Of a stretch of 64,000 nt of DNA, positions 53,860 through 62,415 are shown one piece after another. Made by a program: the position numbers and the translations under genes. The notes under the pieces were generated by a model, which worked only from the letters and a program-made list of their open reading frames with translations, made no database searches and was not told the DNA's origin. Source of the stretch: Trichococcus sp. K1Tr (lineage in GTDB: Bacteria > Bacillota > Bacilli > Lactobacillales > Aerococcaceae); contig NZ_JAQMHR010000001.1 in the NCBI RefSeq assembly GCF_028309625.1, positions 62,001 to 126,000 of the forward strand, written 5' to 3'. Position 1 is the stretch's first letter; each line of letters starts with the position of its first letter.

Positions 53860-56190
53860 TTGTTATCGTCAAAGATGAATTGGAAAATACGCAAATCAGA
53901 AATTGATGATTCTGTGAGCAAGGAAATCATTCAGGCTACAGGTTTATCAGAAAAATTCGTCGTGCTTTGCATGCAGCGAGGATTGGAAACAAAAGAACAG
54001 ATCAAAGCTTTCATTGATGGCGCCGAAATGGAATTCCATGATCCATATCTACTGCACGATATGGATAAAGCGATCCTTCGCTTGACTGAAGCCATTGAAG
54101 CTGGAGAAGAAATCGTCGTATATGGGGACTATGATGCGGATGGCATCACAAGCACTAGCATTCTTGTGGAAACGATCGAAGTGCTGGGCGGCAATGTCGG
54201 CTATTATTTGCCGAACCGCTTCACGGACGGCTATGGGCCGAATGCTGCTGCGTTCAAGAAATTGATCGAAAACGGGGCGCAACTGATCCTGACATGCGAT
54301 AACGGGGTTTCCGGCCACGAGCCGATAGCGATGGCTAAAAAAATGGGCGTGGATGTCATTGTTTCCGACCATCACGAATTGCCTGATGTCTTACCTGATG
54401 CGTATGCCATCATCCACCCGAAAAATCCGGCAGGATCCTATCCTTTCCCGGATCTTTCCGGAGCTGGCGTCGCCCTGAAAATTGCGGCGGCCCTTCTGGG
54501 GGAAATGCCTTACGAATCGCTCGATCTGGCCGCTATCGGTACGGTCGCGGACTTGGTCAGTTTGACAGGCGAGAATCGTTGGATCGTGAAGCAGGGACTG
54601 CAAGTCATGAAACAAACGCATCGACTCGGGTTGGCTGCGTTGATGGAAGCCGCGGGAATAGATGCGGCCAATTTGGACGAGGAAAGCATCGGTTTCATCA
54701 TCGGTCCGCGTTTGAATGCTGTCGGTCGGTTGGAGGATGCGGGTCCCGGCGCTGAACTGATGCTGTCATTCGACGAAGAAAAAATAGCTGAACTGGTTGC
54801 GTACATACAGGAGAAGAACGTCGAGAGGCAAGGCATTGTCCAATCCATCCATGAAGAAGCCAGTGCCGAACTGGCGAAGAAAGACAGTATGCCGGATGTT
54901 GTCGTGTTGGGCAACAAGAACTGGCATGAGGGCGTTCTCGGCATCGTGGCCAGCAAGCTGGTCGAGGAATTCGGGCGCCCGACAATCTTGTTCCGCATCG
55001 ACGAAAAAAGCGGCATCGCGAAGGGATCGGCCCGCAGCACGGAAGCGCTGGATATGTATACTGCATTGACCGATTCAAAAGCCCTTCTCACGAAGTTCGG
55101 AGGGCACAAAATGGCTGCAGGCATGAGCCTTCCCGCTGCCGATTTGTCAGCCTTCACTGAAAAGATAAACAGCTATGCGGCTCTTTATCACGATGCCATC
55201 GTGTTGGGCGAATCCATTTACATAGATGCCATGCTGCCACTTGCCGATGTCACGCTGCCGTTTTTGAAGGAATTGGAATTGCTTAAACCTTATGGGACCG
55301 ATAATCCAAAGCCTATATTCGGCTTCCAAAATGTACCTTTGACGGACATCAGACAAATCGGTGCCGACAACAAACATCTGAAGTTCAAACTCAAGGACAA
55401 AAACCTCTTTCTGGACGTGATCGGCTTCAACAAGGGGAGCATCAGCAACCACTTGAACGAGGCGGATGTCGTTTCCCTCATCGGGGAGCTTTCGATCAAC
55501 GTTTGGCGGGACAGCGCGAAACCGCAACTGCAGCTGAAGGACATCAAAAACAAGCATGTCCAGTTTTTCGACAAAAGGAGTTCGGTCATCCAAGAATCGG
55601 TATTGGCTGTGGAAGATGCCTTGTATCTATTTTCGACTTCCGGCATCATGAAACAATTTTATGAGCGCATCCCTAACAGTTCGAACGCCGCGTTGCTCAC
55701 TGACAATACAGCGGACGCCTTGCAGGATGTCAGCGCCAGCAACCTCGTGCTTTTCGAATGTCCTTTGAAGATGGGCTTGCTGGCTGATCTTTTGAAGAGC
55801 AATCAGTTCGAAAATGTGTATGTCGTCTCTCATGAATCAAACAGCGTTTACGCAGACGGAATCCCTCCTAAAGACCAGTTTGCAAAGTTCTACCAATATA
55901 TCCGTTCCCATAAGGATATCGATGTGAGAAATCGGTTAGATGCCTTGGCAAAATACTTAAAAATCAAAAAAAATCTTGCCATTTTTATGATTCAAGTGTT
56001 TTTGGAGGCGGGATTTGTTACAATAGACAATGGTTTCATCAATGAGGTCCAAAACCCTGTCAAAAGGGCTTTGGACGACACCCAGATATACAAAGATCGC
56101 CTGCAGAAAATGGAAGCTGAAAAGGTATTCATCTACAGCCCGTTTTCGCAGTTGACGAAATGGTTGAATGAACAGATGATGGTACAATAA
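53860..56190 (+). CDS. recJ: Single-stranded-DNA exonuclease RecJ
   Basis: 5'-3' exonuclease of DNA repair. DHH domain with YGDYDADGITSTS and VSDHHELPD, DHHA1 with TKFGGHKMAAGMSL, OB-fold, then a C-terminal extension (about 570-776) usual in Firmicute RecJ. 776 residues. Start is TTG at 53860, eight bases after AGGAG; ATG at 53875 is too far from that site. apt follows 16 bases later. Confidence 0.95.
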   Translation: MLSSKMNWKIRKSEIDDSVSKEIIQATGLSEKFVVLCMQRGLETKEQIKAFIDGAEMEFHDPYLLHDMDKAILRLTEAIEAGEEIVVYGDYDADGITSTSILVETIEVLGGNVGYYLPNRFTDGYGPNAAAFKKLIENGAQLILTCDNGVSGHEPIAMAKKMGVDVIVSDHHELPDVLPDAYAIIHPKNPAGSYPFPDLSGAGVALKIAAALLGEMPYESLDLAAIGTVADLVSLTGENRWIVKQGLQVMKQTHRLGLAALMEAAGIDAANLDEESIGFIIGPRLNAVGRLEDAGPGAELMLSFDEEKIAELVAYIQEKNVERQGIVQSIHEEASAELAKKDSMPDVVVLGNKNWHEGVLGIVASKLVEEFGRPTILFRIDEKSGIAKGSARSTEALDMYTALTDSKALLTKFGGHKMAAGMSLPAADLSAFTEKINSYAALYHDAIVLGESIYIDAMLPLADVTLPFLKELELLKPYGTDNPKPIFGFQNVPLTDIRQIGADNKHLKFKLKDKNLFLDVIGFNKGSISNHLNEADVVSLIGELSINVWRDSAKPQLQLKDIKNKHVQFFDKRSSVIQESVLAVEDALYLFSTSGIMKQFYERIPNSSNAALLTDNTADALQDVSASNLVLFECPLKMGLLADLLKSNQFENVYVVSHESNSVYADGIPPKDQFAKFYQYIRSHKDIDVRNRLDALAKYLKIKKNLAIFMIQVFLEAGFVTIDNGFINEVQNPVKRALDDTQIYKDRLQKMEAEKVFIYSPFSQLTKWLNEQMMVQ

Positions 56191-56206
56191 TTAGGAGGAA
56201 CACAAA

Positions 56207-56719
56207 ATGGACTTGAAACAATATATTGCTGATGTCAAAGATTTCCCGGAGCAAGGCATCATTTTCCGCGATATTTCACCCTTGATGGCGAACGGTGAGG
56301 CTTACCGCTATTCGATCAAAGAGATTGTGAAATATGCCCAGGACTTGAATGTCGATAAAGTAGTCGGACCCGAAGCGCGTGGATTTATGGTTGGTTGTCC
56401 GGTCGCTGTGGAATTAGGCTGCGGATTCGCAATGGCCCGCAAAAAAGGCAAATTGCCGCGCGAAACAGTGGAAGTATCCTACGGACTGGAATACGGAAAA
56501 GCAACGCTGCAATTGCATCAAGATGCTATCCTGCCTGGTGACAAAGTGTTGGTATGCGATGATTTGTTGGCCACTGGCGGGACAATAGCCGCAACCATCG
56601 AATTGGTGGAAAAATTAGGCGGAGAAGTCGTCGGGTTGGCTTTCCTGATCGAGTTGCTGGATTTAAAAGGCCGTGACCTGGTTCAAGGGTATGACATCTT
56701 CACACTGATGGAATACTAA
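56207..56719 (+). CDS. apt: Adenine phosphoribosyltransferase
   Basis: Salvages adenine to AMP using PRPP. PRPP loop [16 protein letters not shown], substrate region [14 protein letters not shown]. 170 residues. ATG at 56207 after TTAGGAGGAAC. The recJ-apt pair is conserved in Bacillus and relatives. Confidence 0.97.
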   Translation: MDLKQYIADVKDFPEQGIIFRDISPLMANGEAYRYSIKEIVKYAQDLNVDKVVGPEARGFMVGCPVAVELGCGFAMARKKGKLPRETVEVSYGLEYGKATLQLHQDAILPGDKVLVCDDLLATGGTIAATIELVEKLGGEVVGLAFLIELLDLKGRDLVQGYDIFTLMEY

Positions 56720-56753
56720 GAACAATTAATAATCCAAATATGGATGCACATGC

Positions 56754-56784
56754 AAAAAGGCTGCCAATAGTTGGCAGCCTTTTT
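56754..56784. terminator. Bidirectional terminator between apt and lexA
   Basis: AAAAAGGCTGCCAA pairs with TTGGCAGCCTTTTT, loop TAG. Confidence 0.93.
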
Positions 56785-56806
56785 GTAGCAGACGGGGGAA
56801 TATCCG

Positions 56807-57430
56807 TCATATGATGTGGTTCCGGTACAGACCGACTACTTTCCCCAGAATGATGACGGAATCCAGGATGATCGGATCCATGCTCGCATTTTCCGGTTGT
56901 AGGCGATAATAGTTGTTTTCTTTGTAGAATCGTTTACAGGTCGCTTCATCATCATCCGTCATGGCTATGACGATATCGCCGTTTTCAGCCGTGGCTTGTT
57001 TTCTGATGATGACTGAGTCGCCATCGAATATGCCGGCGTCGATCATGCTTTCTCCGCGGATTTTCAGCATAAACAAGCTTCCGGAAGAGGATTTCAGATC
57101 CGGCGGAACCGGGAAATAATCTGTTGCTTCTTCGATAGCCAGGATAGGGGCCCCGGCTGTGACGGTACCCAATAAAGGCATTTTATCCGACATGATCCCG
57201 AGTTTGTCCAGACCCGCTTGAGTCAGTTCGATCGCACGTGGTTTTGTAGGGTCGCGTTGGATGAAGCCATTTTTTTCAAGCCGCGACAGATGGCCGTGCA
57301 CTGTAGATGTTGAGGAAAGTTTGACTGCATTCCCGATTTCCCTGACGGTCGGCGGATAGCCTTTTTCTTGGACTTCTTCATAAATGTATTGAAGCACTTC
57401 AACTTGGCGTGAATCTTTATTTTTAACCAT
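56807..57430 (-). CDS. lexA: SOS repressor LexA
   Basis: 207 residues. N-terminal winged helix ([22 protein letters not shown]), Ala-Gly self-cleavage bond in [11 protein letters not shown], catalytic Ser in [10 protein letters not shown] and Lys in VIIRKQ. ATG at 57430. A likely LexA box lies upstream at 57494-57507, implying autorepression. yneF is divergent, as in B. subtilis, where lexA and yneA-yneF adjoin; yneA is not seen here. Confidence 0.96.
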   Translation of the reverse strand: MVKNKDSRQVEVLQYIYEEVQEKGYPPTVREIGNAVKLSSTSTVHGHLSRLEKNGFIQRDPTKPRAIELTQAGLDKLGIMSDKMPLLGTVTAGAPILAIEEATDYFPVPPDLKSSSGSLFMLKIRGESMIDAGIFDGDSVIIRKQATAENGDIVIAMTDDDEATCKRFYKENNYYRLQPENASMDPIILDSVIILGKVVGLYRNHII

Positions 57431-57493
57431 GAGATCATCATCTCCGTAATCCTATATTTATAAGTTTAGGATACCATTAATCATCCAAAAAAT

Positions 57494-57507
57494 CAAACAG
57501 ATGTTCG
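57494..57507. promoter_or_regulatory. Candidate LexA (SOS) box
   Basis: CAAAC-AGAT-GTTCG matches the Firmicute consensus CGAAC-N4-GTTCG with one mismatch. It lies 64 bases upstream of the lexA start and 166 bases upstream of yneF. Confidence 0.6.
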
Positions 57508-57672
57508 CATATTCTTGGGGATGACGCAAGAATATGCCCAAAATTGTCCCGAAACCGGCAACGGCTGAAGCGTTTTCGAAAAATCACTAAATTTATCCGT
57601 GATTGCTATTTCTTTTTCGCATAATCTTTAGTACAATTAATGAATGAATGCTTTGGAAAGGGGGATGAATAC

Positions 57673-57903
57673 GTGTCAACAACAGCATGGGTAATGATGG
57701 TCATTTTAGGAATAGTAATAGGCGCGGTTGGCGGATTTTTCCTTGCAAGACGTTATATGGTAAAATATTTTGAAGAAAATCCACCGATCAATGAAGAAAT
57801 GTTGCGCTCTATGATGATGCAGATGGGTCAAAAACCATCCGAAAGAAAAGTAAAACAGATCTTGGCTTCTATGAAAGCACAATCAACAAAGAAAAAGAAA
57901 TAG
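57673..57903 (+). CDS. yneF: YneF family (UPF0154) membrane protein
   Basis: 76 residues. One N-terminal membrane helix (AWVMMVILGIVIGAVGGFFL) with a small cytoplasmic tail bearing the family block NPPINEEMLRSMMMQMGQKP and a Lys-rich end. Function unknown. GTG at 57673, eight bases after AAAGGGGG; the frame to 57640 has no ribosome site. Confidence 0.9.
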   Translation: MSTTAWVMMVILGIVIGAVGGFFLARRYMVKYFEENPPINEEMLRSMMMQMGQKPSERKVKQILASMKAQSTKKKK

Positions 57904-57919
57904 ACTAATGAAATAATAT

Positions 57920-57957
57920 ACAAAATGTGGATCTCTACGGTTCCACATTTTTATTTT
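57920..57957 (+). terminator. Terminator after yneF
   Basis: AAAATGTGGA pairs with TCCACATTTT, loop of ten bases, T-rich tail. Confidence 0.8.
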
Positions 57958-57989
57958 GTCTGAATACAGGTAAGAAGGGAGTAATATAC

Positions 57990-59744
57990 GTGAGTATTTT
58001 CAAAAAATTGAGTTGGTTTTTCCGTCAAGAATGGAAATCGTATTTTGTGGGCGTCTTTTTCCTGATCATTGTGGCTATACTTCAGGTTGTTTCGCCGCGC
58101 GTTGTCGGAATCATCATCGATGAAATTGCCTTAGGGACCTTAACGATGGCTTCTTTGTGGAAGTGGTCGGCGGTCATATTGATTGCGGGCATCCTGCAGT
58201 ACCTCTTCCGTTACATTTGGCGGATGAAGATATGGGGCACTTCGGCAGAGTTGGAAAAGATACTTCGTTCACGATTGTTCAAGCATTTCACCGAAATGGA
58301 CGCTGTCTTTTTCCAGAAATACAGAACCGGCGATCTGATGGCGCATGCGACGAATGACTTGAATGCGATCAGGATGGTCGCAGGCGCAGGCATACTGACA
58401 TTGGCGGATTCGATTTCTTCAGGCGGGATCACGCTTTTCACAATGTTTTTCTTGATCGATTGGCGTTTGACGCTCATCGCCATGATTCCGCTGCCGGCTT
58501 TGACGCTGGTGTCGAGGATCCTCGGACAGAAGATGCACAAGCGTTTCCGCAAGGCACAAGCTGCTTTCTCTAATCTGAATGACAAAACGCAGGAGAGTGT
58601 ATCCGGCGTGAAAGTCATCAAGACATTCGGCGAAGAAGAAGAGGATATCCATGATTTCGAGGCGATGACGAAGGATGTCGTCGCGAAAAATAAAGCTGTC
58701 TACTTGGTCGATGCGTTGTTTGATCCGGCGATCCAACTTATTTTGGGGCTTTCTTTCGCATTGACGATCATCTTTGGTGGCCGTTTTGTCGTGGAGGGCA
58801 GCATCAGTATCGGTCAGCTGGTTTCGTTCATCAGTTACATCGGAATGATGGCATGGCCGATGTTGGCAGTGGGCAGATTGTTCAATGTGCTGGAACGAGG
58901 CAGTGCCAGTTACAGCAGGATCGATGAGCTTCTGAAGGAAAAATCAACGATTCAGGAGCAGAAGGATGCTATCCGGACTCCGGTTACAGGCGATTTGGAT
59001 TTTCAGGTGTCCTCATTCGGTTACCCGAACAGCGAAGAAATCAGCCTCCAGGACGTCAACTTCCATTTGGAGCGGGGACAAACGTTAGGGATTGTCGGCA
59101 GAACCGGATCGGGCAAAAGCACGATTTTCCGTCTGCTATTGCGTGAGTATGACCAATATGCCGGCAGCATCAACTACAACGGGATCGATATCCGTGATTA
59201 TTCATTGGATGCATTGCTGAGCGGAATCGGTTACGTTCCCCAAGACAACTTCCTGTTCTCTTCTGACGTCAGGGAAAACATCCGTTTCGCTGACCCATCC
59301 ATCAGCCAGCAAAAGGTAGAGGAGGCAGCGCGCTTGACTGCCATCCATCAGGATATCCTCGGTTTTCCGGATGGCTACGATACGTTGGTCGGTGAAAGGG
59401 GCGTTTCCTTATCCGGTGGACAAAAACAGCGGATTGCGATTGCGCGGGCATTGGTGACCGAACCTGAGCTGCTCATCCTGGATGATTCCCTATCCGCGGT
59501 GGACGCGAAGACGGAGGAAGCGATCCTGACGGGGCTTAAGGAAAAGAGAGCCGATCAGACAACAATCATTGCGGCCCATCGGATCAGCAGCGTGATGCAT
59601 GCGAATGAGATCATCGTCCTTGATGAAGGGCGCATTGTCGAACGCGGGACGCATTATGAGTTGATGGAACAGGACGGCTGGTACCGCAGGATGTACGAAA
59701 AACAACAACTCGAAACCAAATTGGAAGGGGCGGATGAAGCATGA
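57990..59744 (+). CDS. ABC exporter half-transporter A (heterodimer, degenerate Walker B)
   Basis: 584 residues: six-helix transmembrane domain (about 1-310), then an ATPase domain with Walker A GRTGSGKST, Q-loop YVPQDNFLF, canonical signature LSGGQ and Walker B LLILDDS, in which the catalytic Glu is Asp. This pattern marks the non-catalytic-site half of heterodimeric multidrug exporters such as LmrCD and BmrCD. GTG at 57990 after AGAAGGGAG. Four-base overlap with the partner gene (ATGA). Confidence 0.92.
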   Translation: MSIFKKLSWFFRQEWKSYFVGVFFLIIVAILQVVSPRVVGIIIDEIALGTLTMASLWKWSAVILIAGILQYLFRYIWRMKIWGTSAELEKILRSRLFKHFTEMDAVFFQKYRTGDLMAHATNDLNAIRMVAGAGILTLADSISSGGITLFTMFFLIDWRLTLIAMIPLPALTLVSRILGQKMHKRFRKAQAAFSNLNDKTQESVSGVKVIKTFGEEEEDIHDFEAMTKDVVAKNKAVYLVDALFDPAIQLILGLSFALTIIFGGRFVVEGSISIGQLVSFISYIGMMAWPMLAVGRLFNVLERGSASYSRIDELLKEKSTIQEQKDAIRTPVTGDLDFQVSSFGYPNSEEISLQDVNFHLERGQTLGIVGRTGSGKSTIFRLLLREYDQYAGSINYNGIDIRDYSLDALLSGIGYVPQDNFLFSSDVRENIRFADPSISQQKVEEAARLTAIHQDILGFPDGYDTLVGERGVSLSGGQKQRIAIARALVTEPELLILDDSLSAVDAKTEEAILTGLKEKRADQTTIIAAHRISSVMHANEIIVLDEGRIVERGTHYELMEQDGWYRRMYEKQQLETKLEGADEA

Positions 59745-61516
59745 GTGGATCAGTATGGTCTAAGACAATCCCATTGAAGGAACAACTCCGGGTAATCAAA
59801 CGCATCTTCCGATTTGCCCATCCTTTCCGCTATAAATTTTTGATGGCTTTACTTTTCAGTATCGCGTTGTCGTTGGTCAATGTGGTGGCACCGCGCATCA
59901 TCCAAATTTATATGGATGATTATCTGGCTGTTGGCACTGTCACGACCAACATCAGTGTGCTATTTGCGCTGGCTTATGTAGGAGTCGTCCTGCTGAAGAT
60001 GTTGGTCACGTATCTGCAGCGCTATATTTTCAGCATGGCGTCTGAACAAACCGTTGAGAATATCCGCAATGCCGTTTTCCGTAAGATCAATCAATTGGGG
60101 ATGCGCTATTATGACACGACGCCGGCCGGATCGATCGTTTCGCGCGTCACGAATGACACAGAAACCATCAAGGAATTCTGGAATGTATTTTTGGCCTTGG
60201 CAGAGGGAATCTTCAGCATCATCACAGTGTTCATCGCTATGTGGACATTGAATAAGCAGATTTCCCTTCTGTTTATCGTTTTTGTCCCGATCATGGCCGG
60301 TCTGATTTGGTATTATCAAAAGTACAGCACGCGCGTTTACCGCACCATGCGCGAAAGGCTGAGCCAACTGAACACGAAATTGAATGAATCGATTTCCGGC
60401 ATGGCAATCATCCAGCAGTTCCGCCAAGAAAAACGTCTGCGCGCAGAATTTGATGCGATCAATGACGATTACAGCAAAGGCCGCGTGGCGATGGTCCAGA
60501 TGAACGCCTTGATGTTGATGCCGATCGTCAATCTGTTGCAGGCAATTGCGTTGGCGATCGTCCTTTGGCTGTTTGGCTATCAGACGTTGAATGGCGTCGT
60601 GGAGCTGGGGGTCATCTATGCGTTCACTACCTACATCCAAAATTTCTTCCGTCCGATGGGGATGATGATGGATAACCTCAGCGCCCTGCAGGACGGCATC
60701 GTCTCCAGTTCACGGGTACTGAGCGTATTGGATAATGCCGAATTGGCGCCAAGCCAACCCGAAGATTCGGAATTGGAGATCCTCCAAGGCAGGATCGAAT
60801 TCAAAAACGTTTCCTTCTCTTATGACGGCAAGCAGGATGTGCTTAAGGACATCAGCTTTACAGCGAATCCGGGCGAAACGGTCGCGCTGGTAGGCCATAC
60901 AGGCAGCGGCAAAAGTTCCATCATCAATGTTTTGCTGCGTTTTTACGATTTCGAGAAAGGCGATATTCTGATTGATGGGAAATCAATCAAGACGTATCCG
61001 ATCGATGAGATCCGCTCGAAAATAGGCCTGGTCCTGCAGGATTCCTTCCTTTTCTACGGCGACATCTCGCACAATATCCGTTTGATGAGCAAGGATTATA
61101 CCGACCGCGATATCGAAGGCGCGGCTGCCTTTGTGCATGCCGATTCATTCATCGAGTCGCTGCCGGGAGGCTATCATGCAAAAGTGATCGAGCGCGGAGC
61201 CAGTTATTCAAGCGGTGAGAGACAATTGATTTCGTTTGCCCGAACCATTTTGCGGGATCCGAAAGTGCTCATCCTCGACGAGGCGACGGCCAATATCGAC
61301 ACCGAAACGGAACTCCTGATCCAAGAAAGCATGCGGAAGATGCGTGAAGGCCGAACGACGATTGCGATCGCGCACCGTCTGTCCACTATTCGCGATGCCC
61401 ATCTGATCCTGGTGCTTGACAAAGGCCGCGTCATCGAAAGAGGCACACATGAAGAGCTGATCGCCAAACAGGGAACCTATTATGACATGTACATGCTCCA
61501 ATCGATGAACGACTGA
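59741..61516 (+). CDS. ABC exporter half-transporter B (heterodimer, catalytic half)
   Basis: 591 residues: six-helix domain (about 1-330) and an ATPase domain with Walker A GHTGSGKSS, Walker B VLILDEAT with normal Glu, H-loop IAIAHR, but a degenerate signature YSSGERQ instead of LSGGQ. Together with the canonical LSGGQ of the partner it forms one working ATP site. ATG at 59741 overlaps the previous stop. Substrate is unknown; lipid-linked or drug export is possible. Confidence 0.92.
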   Translation: MSGSVWSKTIPLKEQLRVIKRIFRFAHPFRYKFLMALLFSIALSLVNVVAPRIIQIYMDDYLAVGTVTTNISVLFALAYVGVVLLKMLVTYLQRYIFSMASEQTVENIRNAVFRKINQLGMRYYDTTPAGSIVSRVTNDTETIKEFWNVFLALAEGIFSIITVFIAMWTLNKQISLLFIVFVPIMAGLIWYYQKYSTRVYRTMRERLSQLNTKLNESISGMAIIQQFRQEKRLRAEFDAINDDYSKGRVAMVQMNALMLMPIVNLLQAIALAIVLWLFGYQTLNGVVELGVIYAFTTYIQNFFRPMGMMMDNLSALQDGIVSSSRVLSVLDNAELAPSQPEDSELEILQGRIEFKNVSFSYDGKQDVLKDISFTANPGETVALVGHTGSGKSSIINVLLRFYDFEKGDILIDGKSIKTYPIDEIRSKIGLVLQDSFLFYGDISHNIRLMSKDYTDRDIEGAAAFVHADSFIESLPGGYHAKVIERGASYSSGERQLISFARTILRDPKVLILDEATANIDTETELLIQESMRKMREGRTTIAIAHRLSTIRDAHLILVLDKGRVIERGTHEELIAKQGTYYDMYMLQSMND

Positions 61517-61548
61517 TTGAGTGATTAATGGATACGGCAGCAATGCCA

Positions 61549-61590
61549 AAAAAGCAGCGCCGGAATTTTCCCGGCGCTGCTTTTTTTTTT
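61549..61590. terminator. Bidirectional terminator between the ABC pair and plsC
   Basis: AAAAAGCAGCGCCGG pairs with CCGGCGCTGC and a run of ten T. Confidence 0.93.
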
Positions 61591-61627
61591 GAATTTGTAA
61601 ATGATGCTTCTGGACAATGCCGGGGCA

Positions 61628-62245
61628 TCATTTTGCTATGTAGACAAAATTCGGATCGATTTCCTGATCCAATTGGCGGAAAGTGGTTCCGAGCAGTTCG
61701 TCATAGGCAGCAAGTTCATCTCTCGAAATCCGCTTTTCCTTTGGCAGGTAGATGGGCTTGCCGAAGCGGACAGTCGCCTTTTTGCGTTTCAGGAGATCCT
61801 TGAGTGTGAGCGGGCCTTGATAGACAACCGGAAGGATCGGAACGTTGGCCAGCTTGGCGATGGATGAAGTGCCGCCTTTGATTTCTGCGGAATGCCTTGA
61901 TCCGGTCGGGAAAATCAGCAGGTTGGTTTTGCCTTCCTTCAGAATCGAAACAGGTTGCTTTAGGGCGCTCGGACCCGGGTTTTCGCGATTGACAGGGAAA
62001 GCGTTCATGTGAGTGAGCAGCCAATTCATGAATTTCCCCTTGAAGAGTTCTTGCTTCGCCATTGATGAAAATTCGTGTGGATACACGCCAAACGAAATGA
62101 AAATGGGGTCCAGCAAACTTCTGTGCGGTGCTGCAAGGATATAGACTGTGTCTTTCGGAATGTACTCTTTGTTTTGGATTTCGGTCTTGCCGTTCAGGAT
62201 ACGGACCAGAAATCTGACGATGATGACGACTGTTTTAAAAAACAT
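61628..62245 (-). CDS. plsC: 1-acyl-sn-glycerol-3-phosphate acyltransferase PlsC
   Basis: 205-residue membrane-associated acyltransferase making phosphatidic acid. N-terminal hydrophobic segment (FKTVVIIVRFLVRIL), catalytic HX4D in APHRSLLDP, glycerophosphate-binding FPTGSRHS (a variant of FPEGTRS), and VPILPVVYQGP. ATG at 62245. It uses acyl chains from the FAS pathway encoded at 6.8-16.4 kb. Own unit on the minus strand. Confidence 0.92.
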   Translation of the reverse strand: MFFKTVVIIVRFLVRILNGKTEIQNKEYIPKDTVYILAAPHRSLLDPIFISFGVYPHEFSSMAKQELFKGKFMNWLLTHMNAFPVNRENPGPSALKQPVSILKEGKTNLLIFPTGSRHSAEIKGGTSSIAKLANVPILPVVYQGPLTLKDLLKRKKATVRFGKPIYLPKEKRISRDELAAYDELLGTTFRQLDQEIDPNFVYIAK

Positions 62246-62415
62246 GACAGGGCTCCTTTTGCTTTGGCATTATGCTAATCAGTATGAGATAGTTTGTCGA
62301 ATATTTCAAGTTAAATATTCCGTTCCGGCCTCCATCAAAGGGGAAGAAGGTATATTTTTCGACGAAATTGCAGTACAATAAAGGATGGACAGCAAGAAGC
62401 AGAGGAAGTGATAGC

